Source: Prosthecobacter debontii
GTDB taxonomy: Bacteria > Verrucomicrobiota > Verrucomicrobiia > Chthoniobacterales > Chthoniobacteraceae
Direction: 5' to 3'
NCBI GenBank assembly: GCA_945861385.1
Contig: CAMAUI010000047.1
Span: 1-32,990, forward strand
DNA length: 32,990 bases
How positions within the stretch are numbered: the first letter of the stretch is position 1; each line of letters begins with the position of its first letter. The notes below the pieces were generated by a model, which was given only the letters and a program-made list of their open reading frames with translations, was not told where the DNA came from and did no database searches. Positions 23,538 through 32,101 of this stretch are shown here, piece after piece. Made by a program: the position numbers and the translations under genes.

Positions 23538-26165
23538 GTGAGGCTTTCCGATCGCATCGCGCACATCGTCGTCCATCGCCCCGGGCGGCTGTGGCTGGCT
23601 GTGGTCGTGCTTGTCGCGCTCGCCGCCGCCATCATCCTCGGGCGGGGAAAGCTGAATAGCGACGTGCTCGACATGCTGCCGGGGCATTTCGAGAGCGTGC
23701 AGATTTACAAGCTCGCCGACCGCGAATTCAGCTCCGCGCGCGAGCTGATGTTCGGCATCGTTGCCGGGTCCGCCGATGTGGACGTGGACGCCTTCACCGA
23801 ACATTTCGTGGCGATGTTGCGCAAGGAACCGTGGGCCGTCCGCGTGATGGATCGCTCGCCGATCGAGGCGCCCGGCGGCCTCGACGATCTCCGCGCGGTC
23901 GCGCTGCCGCTGATGTTGAATCAGTCGGAACAGGACTTCGCCGCGTTGCAGGCCGCGATCGCGCCAGGGGCGATCACGGCGCGCCTTGGGAAGTTGCGGG
24001 CGAAGATCGAGGCGGGCGTCGGAATTTCGGAGGCGGAACTGGAATACGATCCGCTCGGCATCGTGTTCCCCGCGTTAAAGAGCCTGCGAATGAGGAAGGG
24101 AAGGTCGGGCGATGACCCGATGTTCCGCGTCGTATTCGTCCACTGCGACCAGCCCGACCTCAACGAACCCGCGTGCAACGCCACGATGGCGAAGGTCGCG
24201 GATTTCAAGTCGCGCGCGCTCGCCGCGTGGAAGGAAGCCGCGCCCGAGGTGCTCTGCACGGGCCGCACCGCCTATGTGAGCGAGATGGCCGGGAAGCTGA
24301 AGGCCGACATTGGCAGTACGATGGCGAGCAGCATGGTCCTCGTGGCCCTCACGTTCTATGCGGGGTTCCGCCGCTGGAAGCCGCTGCGCGCGATCGTGGA
24401 TGCGCTGCTGCTCTGTTGCGTACTCGCTGTGGCTTGCGGCGCGGCATTCTTCGGTGCGTTGAACATGATCACCATCGGGCTGTGTTCGATCCTCGTCGGG
24501 CTTGGCGTGGACTTCGCAATGGTTCTCTACGCGCTCTACAGCGAGGAGCGGGAGCGTGGCCACACGCACGAGCAGGCAATTGCCGCTGCGTTGAGAACGC
24601 ACGCGAGCGGCATCTGGCTCGGCGCGCTCACGACCGCCGCATCCTTCCTCTGCCTGCTTGGCAGCGGCTCGCCCGGCTACCGCCAGCTCGGCGTGCTGAT
24701 CGCCTGCGGCATTCTGCTCGCGGCGGCTGCGATGATGTCATTTTTCTGGCTCTTCCTCGGCATCAAGCTCCCGCGCCGCCTCTACCAATCGCTGCTTGCC
24801 CTGCTGGCCTGTGGTGCGGCGGTGGGGGTCTATTTCATTGCGACCACCTTCCGCTCGTGGAGCGCGAGCACCTGGCAAAACATCGGCATCGGCGCCGGGC
24901 TCGCTGTCGCGACCATGGCGCTCGCGCACTGGCTCTGCCGCTGGATCCGCCGACTGCCCGCATTCGCTCTCGATCGTCCGTGGCGGCTGCTCGGGCCGTC
25001 GTCAGTGATGCTTGCGGCGCTCTGCGTCGTGGCGGTGGCGCCTGTTGGGAAAGTGGATTTCGATCTCGACCCGAAATCCCTCGAGCCGCGCAACAGCAAC
25101 GCCGGCCACGCGCTCCGTACGATCATGAAGCACCTCAATCCCGACAGCGTGGACATGGTGATGGCGATCATCCGCGCGCCCGACGCCGAGGCACTTGCCG
25201 GCGCATGGGAAAAAGCGGACACCTCGTGGCAGAAGCTCACCGCCGCGGGCGGCGCGGAGAAACCGCTGCTCACCGCTGTCTCCACGCCCGCCGGGCTCGC
25301 GACCTCCCCGGCGCGGATGACCGCGAACGCCGCTCGGCTCGCGGCGTTCGACTTTGAAAAATCCCGGGCCGCGTTCGACGCATCCCTCGTCGAGAACGGA
25401 TTTCCCGCCGCGCAATTCGCCGGTGCCCGCAGCTTGCTCGACGCGCTCGGCGACGCTGCGGCGGGAAAACTCAACGTGCTCGAATGGCAGCGCAACCTGC
25501 CCGAGACGAGCGCGTGGTGGTTCCTGATTGATGGCTTCCTCAGCCGCGACGCGCACATCGGCAAGGCGCTTCTGACGCCACCGCGCGACATCAAGAGCGT
25601 CGGCGAAGCGGCCGAGTTGCGCGCCGCCCTCGCGCTCCCCGGCGTCGAGGTCGGTCTCGCCGGCTGGGGCTACACGCTCGCGGAACTCGCCCCGTGGTCG
25701 AAATCCAAAATGTGGCAGCTTGCCGGGCTGATGGTCGGCCTGAACATCGTGCTTCTCTCGCTGCTTCTTCGCGCGTGGCGCCCGGTCGCCGTCCTCATGA
25801 CTGGCCTTGCACTCAGCGTGGGCGCCCTTTTTACCACGCTCAAAGTCACCGGCATCTCGTTGAATCTTTTCAACATCCTCGCCTTCCCGCTCGTGCTCGG
25901 TGTGGGCGTGGACTACGGCATCTACATCGCCATCGCGATGCGCTCGCAGGATGCGCGGCGCGAGTTGTCCGCGCTCATCAAGCCGGTGCTCCTCAGCGGA
26001 ATGACGACCGTCGTCGGCTTCGGCTCGCTCGCCTGGGCGCAAAACCCCGCCCTTCGCGGCCTCGGCCTGCTCTGCGGGATCGGGGTCGGCTGGTGCCTGC
26101 TCACCACGTTCGTCTTCGTGCTCCCCGCGACTGCGTGGGTGTATGATCGCAAGGATGCGAAGTGA
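23538..26165 (+). CDS. MMPL/RND-family lipid exporter
   Basis: An 875-residue inner-membrane protein with a GTG start at 23538 and AGGAGCG about 10 bases upstream, one of few clear ribosome-binding sites in the window. It has two RND half-units: membrane helix 1 (residues 17-37), a periplasmic domain of about 215 residues, then a helix bundle with GLGVDFAMVLYALYSEE near 323. The second periplasmic domain is followed by GVGVDYGIYIAIAM near 788. The paired GVDF and GVDY segments are the proton-relay helix 4 type of MMPL proteins. These export lipids, hopanoids or polyenes to the outer membrane. The acyltransferase and LolA-like genes follow at once, the combination seen in aryl-polyene-type clusters, but no ketosynthase or ACP gene is in the window. 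Confidence 0.88.
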   Translation: MRLSDRIAHIVVHRPGRLWLAVVVLVALAAAIILGRGKLNSDVLDMLPGHFESVQIYKLADREFSSARELMFGIVAGSADVDVDAFTEHFVAMLRKEPWAVRVMDRSPIEAPGGLDDLRAVALPLMLNQSEQDFAALQAAIAPGAITARLGKLRAKIEAGVGISEAELEYDPLGIVFPALKSLRMRKGRSGDDPMFRVVFVHCDQPDLNEPACNATMAKVADFKSRALAAWKEAAPEVLCTGRTAYVSEMAGKLKADIGSTMASSMVLVALTFYAGFRRWKPLRAIVDALLLCCVLAVACGAAFFGALNMITIGLCSILVGLGVDFAMVLYALYSEERERGHTHEQAIAAALRTHASGIWLGALTTAASFLCLLGSGSPGYRQLGVLIACGILLAAAAMMSFFWLFLGIKLPRRLYQSLLALLACGAAVGVYFIATTFRSWSASTWQNIGIGAGLAVATMALAHWLCRWIRRLPAFALDRPWRLLGPSSVMLAALCVVAVAPVGKVDFDLDPKSLEPRNSNAGHALRTIMKHLNPDSVDMVMAIIRAPDAEALAGAWEKADTSWQKLTAAGGAEKPLLTAVSTPAGLATSPARMTANAARLAAFDFEKSRAAFDASLVENGFPAAQFAGARSLLDALGDAAAGKLNVLEWQRNLPETSAWWFLIDGFLSRDAHIGKALLTPPRDIKSVGEAAELRAALALPGVEVGLAGWGYTLAELAPWSKSKMWQLAGLMVGLNIVLLSLLLRAWRPVAVLMTGLALSVGALFTTLKVTGISLNLFNILAFPLVLGVGVDYGIYIAIAMRSQDARRELSALIKPVLLSGMTTVVGFGSLAWAQNPALRGLGLLCGIGVGWCLLTTFVFVLPATAWVYDRKDAK

Positions 26166-26210
26166 TCCGCCCGCGACTCACACAACGCACTATTCAAGCC
26201 CCCCGCGCTC

Positions 26211-27110
26211 GTGCATAGAATCCAGCCCGTGAGGAGTCCGCTCTACAACCTCAGTCTTTTCAAATTGGGTTTCGTCACCGCGCAGCTCCTTCCCCGCGCC
26301 GTCTCGCAACGCATCGCCGATCGCTTCGCATTGTGGAGCCTCCGGAATGTTCCGTCCATCGGAGCCGCCCTCCGCGGGAATCTCGGCGTCGCCACCGGTC
26401 GTCAGGGTGCCGCGCTCGAATCGCTCGTCCGCGAGAACGTCTGCGCTTTTTCAAGAATGTTCGCCGACTATTTCCTGTGCGCGGGCGATCGTGCCACCCG
26501 GGCGCGGGAATTCGTCGCAGAGTGGAGCGGGCTCGATCACCTGGAGGCCGCGCGTGCGCGGGGCAAAGGCACCATCCTTGTCACCGGCCATCTCGGCCAT
26601 TGGGAGCTTGGCGGCTTGCTGCTTGCGCTCAGCGGCCTCCCGCTCACCGTCGTTACGCTCCCCGAACCCACGCCGGAACTCATGCACTGGCGCGAAGCCT
26701 CCCGGCGCCGCCTCGGCATCGAGACCATCGCCGTAGGCCCCGGGCACGATTTCGCCTTTGTGGAAATGCTCCGCGTCCTGCGCGGCAATGGCGTTCTGGC
26801 GATGCTCGTGGACCGGCCTTACTCCGGCACCGGCATGCCCGTGCGGCAGTTTGGCCGCGAGACCCAGTTCAGCACCGCCGCCGCCATGCTCGCGCACCAC
26901 ACCGGCGCGTCCATCGTCCCCGCATTCGTGCTCCGGCGCGCGGATTCACGCTACTGCGCGTCGGCGCACGCGCCGATCGAGCAGGAGAGCGGTCCGCTCC
27001 GCGAGACGCTCCAGCCGAACGTCCAGCGCATCGCCGATCTTTTTGAATCCCTCATCCGCCGGCATCCCGAGCAATGGTTCAATTATGTCCCGCTTTTTTC
27101 TCATTCTTAG
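26211..27110 (+). CDS. LpxL/HtrB-like lysophospholipid acyltransferase
   Basis: A 299-residue protein with a GTG start at 26211; a second GTG at 26229 (MRSPLYNLSLFKLGF) would be 6 codons shorter and equally good. The H-x4-E catalytic motif is GHLGHWELGG, with His127 and Glu132. Downstream blocks fit the LpxL/LPLAT family: VLAMLVDRPYSGTGMPVRQFGR with the Asp/Arg pair, then TGASIVPAFVLRR, and the C-terminal RRHPEQWFNYVPLF. Lipid A acyltransferases of this type move an acyl chain from ACP to a lipid on the inner leaflet. Here the target may be lipid A or the product exported by the adjacent MMPL protein. The 3' end overlaps the LolA-like gene by 26 bases, so the two are tightly coupled. Confidence 0.87.
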   Translation: MHRIQPVRSPLYNLSLFKLGFVTAQLLPRAVSQRIADRFALWSLRNVPSIGAALRGNLGVATGRQGAALESLVRENVCAFSRMFADYFLCAGDRATRAREFVAEWSGLDHLEAARARGKGTILVTGHLGHWELGGLLLALSGLPLTVVTLPEPTPELMHWREASRRRLGIETIAVGPGHDFAFVEMLRVLRGNGVLAMLVDRPYSGTGMPVRQFGRETQFSTAAAMLAHHTGASIVPAFVLRRADSRYCASAHAPIEQESGPLRETLQPNVQRIADLFESLIRRHPEQWFNYVPLFSHS

Positions 27111-27744
27111 TCTCGCCCTCTCCACGTCCGCATCCGCGCAGGAACTCACCGCTCCCGAGCAAAAGGCGCTGATCGCCAGGCTCCAGTCACAGCGGGCGGA
27201 ATTCCCGGCGATGAGCGGTGAATTTTCCGAGGAAAAAACCACGCGCCTTCTCACAAAGCCGATCGTGAGCAGCGGCGAGATCGCATTCCTTGCCCCGAAC
27301 AAATTTCGCCGCGAAATCCGCGGCAACTCCCCCAGCACGACGGTCTGCAACGGGAAGGAACTGTGGATCCACTATCCGAAGTTCAATGAAGCCGAGCACT
27401 ACACTCTCGGCGAAAAGCAATTTTTCGACGACAGCCTCGCCGCGCTCACCGCCGGGCTCAATTTCGACGGCGTGGAAAAATTCTTCGCCGTCGCCGCAGC
27501 GAAAGACAGTGCCGGTTACCGCATCGTACTCACCCCGCGCACGGCGAGTCTCAGGCGAATCCTCACGGCGCTGACGGTCTGGCTCGATGCCGGGGGAACG
27601 ATACAAAAAGCCGACGCCACATTGCCGAAGGGCGACCGCATTGTGACCACGTACAAAAACCTCCGGCCCGCGAAAACGAACGCCGCGAAGTTCGAGTTCA
27701 CCCCGCCGCCGGATGTGAAAGTGAGCACGCCCCTTGGGAAATAG
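27085..27744 (+). CDS. LolA-like outer-membrane lipid/lipoprotein carrier
   Basis: A 219-residue periplasmic protein starting at ATG 27085, inside the end of the acyltransferase gene. The signal peptide is MSRFFLILSLALSTSASA, cut before QE. The mature part shows the LolA half-barrel pattern: a helix, then SGEFSEEKTTRLLTKPIVSS, GEIAFLAPNKFRREIRG, TTVCNGKELWIHYPKFNEAE and a C-terminal KADATLPKGDRIVTTYKNLR. LolA carries lipidated cargo across the periplasm. Its placement directly after an MMPL exporter and an acyltransferase suggests a specialised copy for that pathway and not the housekeeping LolA, which is usually next to ftsK or isolated. A 9-bp gap separates it from the YdjM-like gene. Confidence 0.85.
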   Translation: MSRFFLILSLALSTSASAQELTAPEQKALIARLQSQRAEFPAMSGEFSEEKTTRLLTKPIVSSGEIAFLAPNKFRREIRGNSPSTTVCNGKELWIHYPKFNEAEHYTLGEKQFFDDSLAALTAGLNFDGVEKFFAVAAAKDSAGYRIVLTPRTASLRRILTALTVWLDAGGTIQKADATLPKGDRIVTTYKNLRPAKTNAAKFEFTPPPDVKVSTPLGK

Positions 27745-27753
27745 AGCCCCGGC

Positions 27754-28299
27754 ATGGCCACCATCATTTCGCATCCCGCCGTTCCGCTTGCGCTGGGGCT
27801 TGCGCTTGGGAGGGAGCGGATTCCGGGGCGGTTGCTCGAATTCGGCGTGCTGGCTTCCATTCTGCCGGATCTCGACGTTGCGGCGTTCCGCCTTGGAATT
27901 TCGTATGGCGACATGTTCGGGCACCGGGGTTTCACGCACTCGATTTTCTTCGCGCTGGTCATCGGCTTGGTGTTTTCGCGTTGCTCGAAAATCGGACGCG
28001 AGCGGCCGTGGGTCGTGTTTCTGTTCGTGGCGTTCTCGTGCATTTCGCATGGCCTGCTCGATGCCATGACCAACGGAGGGTACGGCGTGGGATTTTTCTC
28101 CCCGTTCAACGGTGAGCGATACTTCGCTTCCTGGACACCGATCGAAGTGTCGCCCATCGGCGCAGCATTTTTCTCCCCGCGCGGGATGGCGGTGCTGCGC
28201 TCGGAATTGACGGCGGTGTGGCTGCCGTGCGGACTTTTCGCGTTGCTCGGGGCAGGCTTGCGTCTCTCGGCGTCGGGAGTGAGGAGGGCAGGGGAGTAG
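27754..28299 (+). CDS. YdjM/DUF457-type membrane metal-dependent hydrolase
   Basis: A 181-residue inner-membrane protein with four or five helices. The conserved metal-site residues of the family are visible: His7 in ISHPAVP, ILPDLD with Asp39 and Asp41, GHRGFTHS with His57 and His62, and CISHGLLDAMTNGG with His99 and Asp103. E. coli YdjM, in the SOS regulon, is the named relative; family members are called membrane-bound metal-dependent hydrolases but the substrate is unknown. It follows the LolA-like gene by 9 bp and so probably belongs to the same transcript, although its role in lipid transport is unclear. It ends 51 bp from the converging SGNH hydrolase gene. Confidence 0.88.
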   Translation: MATIISHPAVPLALGLALGRERIPGRLLEFGVLASILPDLDVAAFRLGISYGDMFGHRGFTHSIFFALVIGLVFSRCSKIGRERPWVVFLFVAFSCISHGLLDAMTNGGYGVGFFSPFNGERYFASWTPIEVSPIGAAFFSPRGMAVLRSELTAVWLPCGLFALLGAGLRLSASGVRRAGE

Positions 28300-28350
28300 C
28301 GTGTGTTTTCCTGCCCCGCACGCAGCCATTCTTCGCGCGAGTGGTGACGT

Positions 28351-29028
28351 TCAACGGACGATCGCCTCGAAGGCGGCCTGGGCCATGATGCGATAGCCTG
28401 CTTCGTTGGGATGGATCGAGTCGGGCAGCAATTCGAGACGGTCGGCGAGCGGTTTGTAGAAATCAATGAGCGGGGTTTCCAGTTCCGCCGCGACTTCCCG
28501 GATCAGCGGCGTGACACGGTCGCGGACTTTTTCGGCGGTGATGCCGCGGGTGCGTTCCGGGTTCACGGGGATCGGGATGGCGAGATGGACTTTCGGGCGG
28601 GAGGGCAGCGCGCGGAAGTGGCGCACGAGATCCTTCAAGTCCGGCACGAACTGTTTGCGGTCCATCCATGCCTCGACCTTGGAGTCATTCGTGCCGAGGG
28701 CGATGATGACGATGTTGGGCTGGAAGTCGGTGGCTTGCTGAAACCCGGGCATCTTCCAGTAGGGAAAATTGCCGGTGCGCGCGAGCGTCGCGCTGTTGTG
28801 GCCGAAATTGCGGACCTCGTAGCCGCCACCCAGCAGCTCGCCGAGCACCGCCGGGTACGCTTTATCGCGCGCTACCGGGTGGCCAGACGTGATGCTGTCG
28901 CCGACACAGGCGACGCGGATTTTCTCCGCGGCGGGGGACGCGGGCGGCGCTCCGGCGGATGCCGCCACCAGTGCCGCGGTGAAGAGCGGGAGGGCGCATG
29001 CCTTCAGCCAGGCTTCCGGTGTCCGCAT
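28351..29028 (-). CDS. Secreted SGNH/GDSL hydrolase
   Basis: A 225-residue protein starting at the minus-strand ATG 29028 (MRTPEAWLKACALPLFTAAL), a signal peptide with probable cleavage in the ASAGAPPASPAA region. SGNH blocks: VACVGDSITSG with nucleophile Ser45, VRNFGHNSAT with Gly77, IIALGTNDSK with Asn114, and LLPDSIHPNEAGY with Asp203 and His206. These complete the catalytic set for an esterase or acetylesterase. Such enzymes remove acetyl groups from polysaccharides or act as lipases. It lies 14 bp after the secreted beta-rich protein gene on the same strand, so the pair is a transcript that diverges from the heparinase-family gene; deacetylation before polysaccharide cleavage would fit. 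Confidence 0.92.
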   Translation of the reverse strand: MRTPEAWLKACALPLFTAALVAASAGAPPASPAAEKIRVACVGDSITSGHPVARDKAYPAVLGELLGGGYEVRNFGHNSATLARTGNFPYWKMPGFQQATDFQPNIVIIALGTNDSKVEAWMDRKQFVPDLKDLVRHFRALPSRPKVHLAIPIPVNPERTRGITAEKVRDRVTPLIREVAAELETPLIDFYKPLADRLELLPDSIHPNEAGYRIMAQAAFEAIVR

Positions 29029-29042
29029 CGCCGGGCGTCCTG

Positions 29043-29804
29043 CTATTTCGCAGGCTCGATCCTGAGCGCGACCCTGGTCATGTCGGCTCCCCACCATTTG
29101 TTTGGGTCAATCGCCAGCCGCAGCAACTGGCCCTTTTTCAAGGCAACATCGGCGAGGCTGAACTCCTCGGATTCAGGGCCAACGTCGTCGCCAACCTTGC
29201 CCTGCTTCAGCGGCTGCGCGGTGGTCATGATCGCGCCTTCGCCCGCTTCAACCACATCAATGATATACGTGATGCCGGTCATCATCGGATGGCCTGTCTT
29301 GACGACGTTCATGTCGGTGACCTTGCCGGAGATCGCATACTTTCCATCGGCCGGCACCTTGTAGGTCACCGCCACCGCGCCGCCCTGCGTTTTTTCGGTG
29401 AAGGGATGCAAGATCACCTGGCCCGCTTTCTTGTCACCCCACGCGCCTTCATAACGGCCGTCCCAGTCCGTGCGATAGATCCACCCCTCGCTGTCGGCGG
29501 GGTTGGGCAACATGGCGGCGATCGGGCCTGCCACTTTTTGTTTGCCGCGGCGCGCCCGTTCGTCGCGGATGCCCGCCTGGCGCTGCGCGGCGGGCATGGT
29601 GGCCGTGGCGAGATCGAGCCGGCGGTATTCCTTCGGAGAAAGCTGCCACCAGAACTGCCACGTATCGTCGGCCGTGTTTCCGCTGCCGTCCGGGCCGTCG
29701 CCCTTCGGATCCGCCACGGATGCGGGCGTCAACTCCGCGGGATGGCCTGCGTTCAGCCCGAGGAGAAAAATCACGAGCAGACTGATCGGCAGCTGGTGAT
29801 TCAT
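29043..29804 (-). CDS. Secreted beta-rich protein, possible carbohydrate-binding module
   Basis: A 253-residue protein starting at the minus-strand ATG 29804 (MNHQLPISLLVIFLLGLNAG), with a signal peptide cut near GHPAEL. The N-terminal third carries DPKGDGPDGSGNTADDTWQF, a loop rich in Asp and Gly that could bind calcium, then a helical Arg-rich stretch. Residues about 110-250 look like a beta-sandwich (GGAVAVTYKVPADGKYAISG, ITYIIDVVEAGEGAIM, LKKGQLLRLAIDP), as in PA14- or CBM-like modules. No catalytic motif was recognised. It is the first gene of the transcript with the SGNH hydrolase. A role in binding or holding the polysaccharide is inferred from context only. An in-frame ATG at 29900 would put 32 charged residues before the signal peptide and is rejected. 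Confidence 0.72.
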   Translation of the reverse strand: MNHQLPISLLVIFLLGLNAGHPAELTPASVADPKGDGPDGSGNTADDTWQFWWQLSPKEYRRLDLATATMPAAQRQAGIRDERARRGKQKVAGPIAAMLPNPADSEGWIYRTDWDGRYEGAWGDKKAGQVILHPFTEKTQGGAVAVTYKVPADGKYAISGKVTDMNVVKTGHPMMTGITYIIDVVEAGEGAIMTTAQPLKQGKVGDDVGPESEEFSLADVALKKGQLLRLAIDPNKWWGADMTRVALRIEPAK

Positions 29805-30163
29805 GCTGCAGGTACTTCCGTGCAGGCGTGGAGCCAGGCGCATCCTTCCGTTGTTGCGGGATTCATCGTTGTCCGAAATTGCATCGGAGGATGACCGCAT
29901 GCTTCATTTCGCCAAGGTAATTTCGCAACGCCATCCCCTCGTTCAACAAGGCGCCACCCACACGTGGCAAACCCCGCCATGGGGCTGAACGAAGGAGACC
30001 CCTGGCCGCATCACCATATTGGTCGGATGTCAGACTGGCGGCCAATCGGAGTGAATCGTGCTCAAACAACATCACGAGAATTTGAACGATTGGAAAGAGT
30101 TTGTCCGCCGGGTTTGATGTCCTATTCAAAGACATGTCTGTCAGCCCGCCCGTGCGAACGAAC
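29805..30163. other. 359-bp divergent intergenic region
   Basis: No gene is credible here. It separates the secreted-protein/SGNH transcript (minus) from the heparinase-family gene (plus) and should hold both promoters, but no convincing -35/-10 pair was found. A compact stem structure lies at 29936..29995. Confidence 0.6.
29936..29995. promoter_or_regulatory. Potential three-way-junction structure
   Basis: The outer stem TCGTTCA (29939-29945) pairs with TGAACGA (29986-29992); after one mismatch CC/GG adds two pairs. Inside are two hairpins: GCCAC-CCACAC-GTGGC (29953-29968) and CCCC-GCCAT-GGGG (29972-29984). It is about 170 bp upstream of the heparinase gene and 130 bp upstream of the minus-strand gene. 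It could be a small RNA, a leader element or chance in GC-rich DNA. Confidence 0.35.
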
Positions 30164-32032
30164 ATGAAAAATTGCCTGCATGCACCGTTGTTTCTCCTCG
30201 CCATCTTTGCCGGTGTACTCGCGCGGGCCGATCCTGTCCCGCAAGCTCCGTTGGCGAAGGAAATCCTCTCTACACTCCGCAAGGAGCATCCGCGTTTGCT
30301 GGCGACCCGGAAGGATTTCGACGACCTGAAAAAGCGCGTCGCCACCGAGCCGCAACTCAAGAAATGGACGGCGGCGCTTTTTGCTGAGGCGCAAAAGACG
30401 CTCGCCGCGCCGCCGTTGACGGCGAAAGGCAACGACCTCGGCGTGGCGTGGGCGACGCAGGAGCGCGTGTATCAACTGGCGCTCGCGTACCGGCTGAGCG
30501 GTCAAAAACAATACGCGGAGCGCCTGTGGAAGGATTTGGAAATCGCCGTTGCGTTCAAGGACTGGCATCCCGCGCATTTTCTCGACACCGCGGAAATGTC
30601 GCAGGCATTCGCCATCGCTTACGACTGGTGTCACGACGCGTGGACGGACGCGCAGCGGAAAACTTTGCGCGAGGCGCTCATCGAAAAAGGCCTGAAGCCG
30701 GCGCTGGAAATTTACAGGAAGCCGGAGGGTCAGCGTTGGTGGGCGGAACAGGCGACGAATTGGAACCAGGTCTGCAACAGCGGCGCGGCGCTCGGCGCGC
30801 TTGCGATTGCGGACGAGGCGCCCGAAATTGCGGCGGAAACACTGCGCGAGTCACTGCTCTCCGTGCCGATTGGGATGAAACAATACGAACCCGACGGCGC
30901 GGGCAAGGAAGGCCCTGGTTACTGGAGCAACGGCGTCCGCCACAACGTGCTTCACATCGCGGCGCTGGAAACGGCGCTCGGTTCGGATTTCGGTTTGCTT
31001 AAACGCGGCGGACTGGCGACGACCGGATTTTACGCGCTCTACGCGACGAACAACGCGGGATTGGTTTTCAGCTACGGCGATTCGAGCCACGGTGCTGTGG
31101 CGACGCCCGAGCTGTATTGGCTCTCGCGCAAATTCAACCAGCCCGCGCTCGCGTGGTATCAGTCGCGACTCGCGCGCGGGCATCCGCTGGACATTTTGTT
31201 TTACGACGAGCGCGCCGAGAAGTTCGACGCGAAGACGCTGCCGCTGGAACGCAGTTTCCGCGGCGCGGAAGTCGCGACGTTCCGCAGCGACTGGTCGGAC
31301 AGGAAGGGATTGTTCGTCGGCTTCAAGGGCGGCGACAATTCGGCGGCGCACACGCATCTCGACCTCGGCACATTCATGCTTGATGCCGACGGCGTGCGCT
31401 GGGCGATTGATCTCGGCGCGGAGAATTACAACGTCGCGGGCTATTGGGACAGGAAACGGCAGCGATGGACTTATTACCGCTGCCGCGCCGAGGGGCACAA
31501 CACGCTCGTGATCAATCGCGACGGCAATCCCGACCAGGACCCGACCGCGACAGCGCCAATCATCCGCTTCGCTTCGAAAAAGCAGAGCGCGTTCGCCATC
31601 GCCGACCTCACGCCTGCTTACGCAAAGAGCGCGACGAAAGTCTGGCGCGGCGTGGCGATGCTCGATCGGAGCCAGGTGCTTGTGCAGGACGAAGTAATTG
31701 CAGACAGGCCCACCGAGGTTTTCTGGTTCATGCACACGGTGGCGGGCATATCCCTGAGCGATGACCGCAAGACCGCGATACTCACGCAGGACGGCAGGAG
31801 GATGCAGGCGCGCATTCTCGCGCCCGCAGATGCGATGTTCAGCGTGATGGAGGCGCGCGCCCTGCAGGGTTCGCCGAACCCGATCATTCAAACGCCAAAC
31901 TTCGGCGTGAAAAAACTGGCGATCCGCGCAGGGGATACAAAATCCCTGCGGCTTGGCGTCCTCTACACGCCGTTGCGCGAAAATGAAAAGCAGCCCGCCG
32001 CGCCCGCGATCAAACCGCTGGCCGAGTGGTGA
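30164..32032 (+). CDS. Heparinase II/III family polysaccharide lyase
   Basis: A 622-residue protein starting at ATG 30164 (MKNCLHAPLFLLAIFAGVLA), signal peptide cut after ARA. Residues about 35-350 form the helical toroid: EHPRLLATRKDFDDLKKRV, then FAIAYDWCHDAW, TNWNQVCNSGAALGALAIAD and GPGYWSNGVRHNV. The C-terminal beta-sandwich begins near 370 with FRGAEVATFRSDWSD, then GGDNSAAHTHLDLGTFMLDA (near 392-411), and the RCRAEGHNTLVINRDG block. The HTHLD and GHNTL motifs and the tyrosines before them (TYYRCR) are those of heparinase II/III-like lyases, which split uronic-acid-containing polysaccharides by beta-elimination. It is probably periplasmic. The likely substrate, such as a glycosaminoglycan, alginate or ulvan-like chain, cannot be told. 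The SGNH transcript diverges from it and an amidohydrolase gene converges on it. Confidence 0.9.
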   Translation: MKNCLHAPLFLLAIFAGVLARADPVPQAPLAKEILSTLRKEHPRLLATRKDFDDLKKRVATEPQLKKWTAALFAEAQKTLAAPPLTAKGNDLGVAWATQERVYQLALAYRLSGQKQYAERLWKDLEIAVAFKDWHPAHFLDTAEMSQAFAIAYDWCHDAWTDAQRKTLREALIEKGLKPALEIYRKPEGQRWWAEQATNWNQVCNSGAALGALAIADEAPEIAAETLRESLLSVPIGMKQYEPDGAGKEGPGYWSNGVRHNVLHIAALETALGSDFGLLKRGGLATTGFYALYATNNAGLVFSYGDSSHGAVATPELYWLSRKFNQPALAWYQSRLARGHPLDILFYDERAEKFDAKTLPLERSFRGAEVATFRSDWSDRKGLFVGFKGGDNSAAHTHLDLGTFMLDADGVRWAIDLGAENYNVAGYWDRKRQRWTYYRCRAEGHNTLVINRDGNPDQDPTATAPIIRFASKKQSAFAIADLTPAYAKSATKVWRGVAMLDRSQVLVQDEVIADRPTEVFWFMHTVAGISLSDDRKTAILTQDGRRMQARILAPADAMFSVMEARALQGSPNPIIQTPNFGVKKLAIRAGDTKSLRLGVLYTPLRENEKQPAAPAIKPLAEW

Positions 32033-32043
32033 CTGGTGGAAAA

Positions 32044-32076
32044 CCTGGCGCCAGCGCACGGAAGCGCGCCGCCAGG
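32044..32076. terminator. Hairpin between convergent genes, possible bidirectional terminator
   Basis: CCTGGCG (32044-32050) pairs with CGCCAGG (32070-32076), with an inner GCGC-ACGGAA-GCGC. It lies 12 bp after the heparinase-family stop and 26 bp from the converging amidohydrolase stop. No T-tract follows on either strand, so it may be a weak or factor-dependent terminator. Confidence 0.5.
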
Positions 32077-32101
32077 ATGCAGCGCCGGGGGATGGATGAT
32101 G

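Noticed and set aside
28286..28316. Inverted repeat GGGCAGG/CCTGCCC between the YdjM-like and SGNH genes as a terminator
   Set aside because: The loop is 17 bases, it overlaps the stop codon of the YdjM-like gene, and no proper T-tract follows on either strand.
29863..30432. A 189-codon minus-strand frame through the divergent intergenic region
   Set aside because: It has no recognisable domain and runs opposite the signal peptide of the heparinase-family gene; there is no evidence that it is translated.
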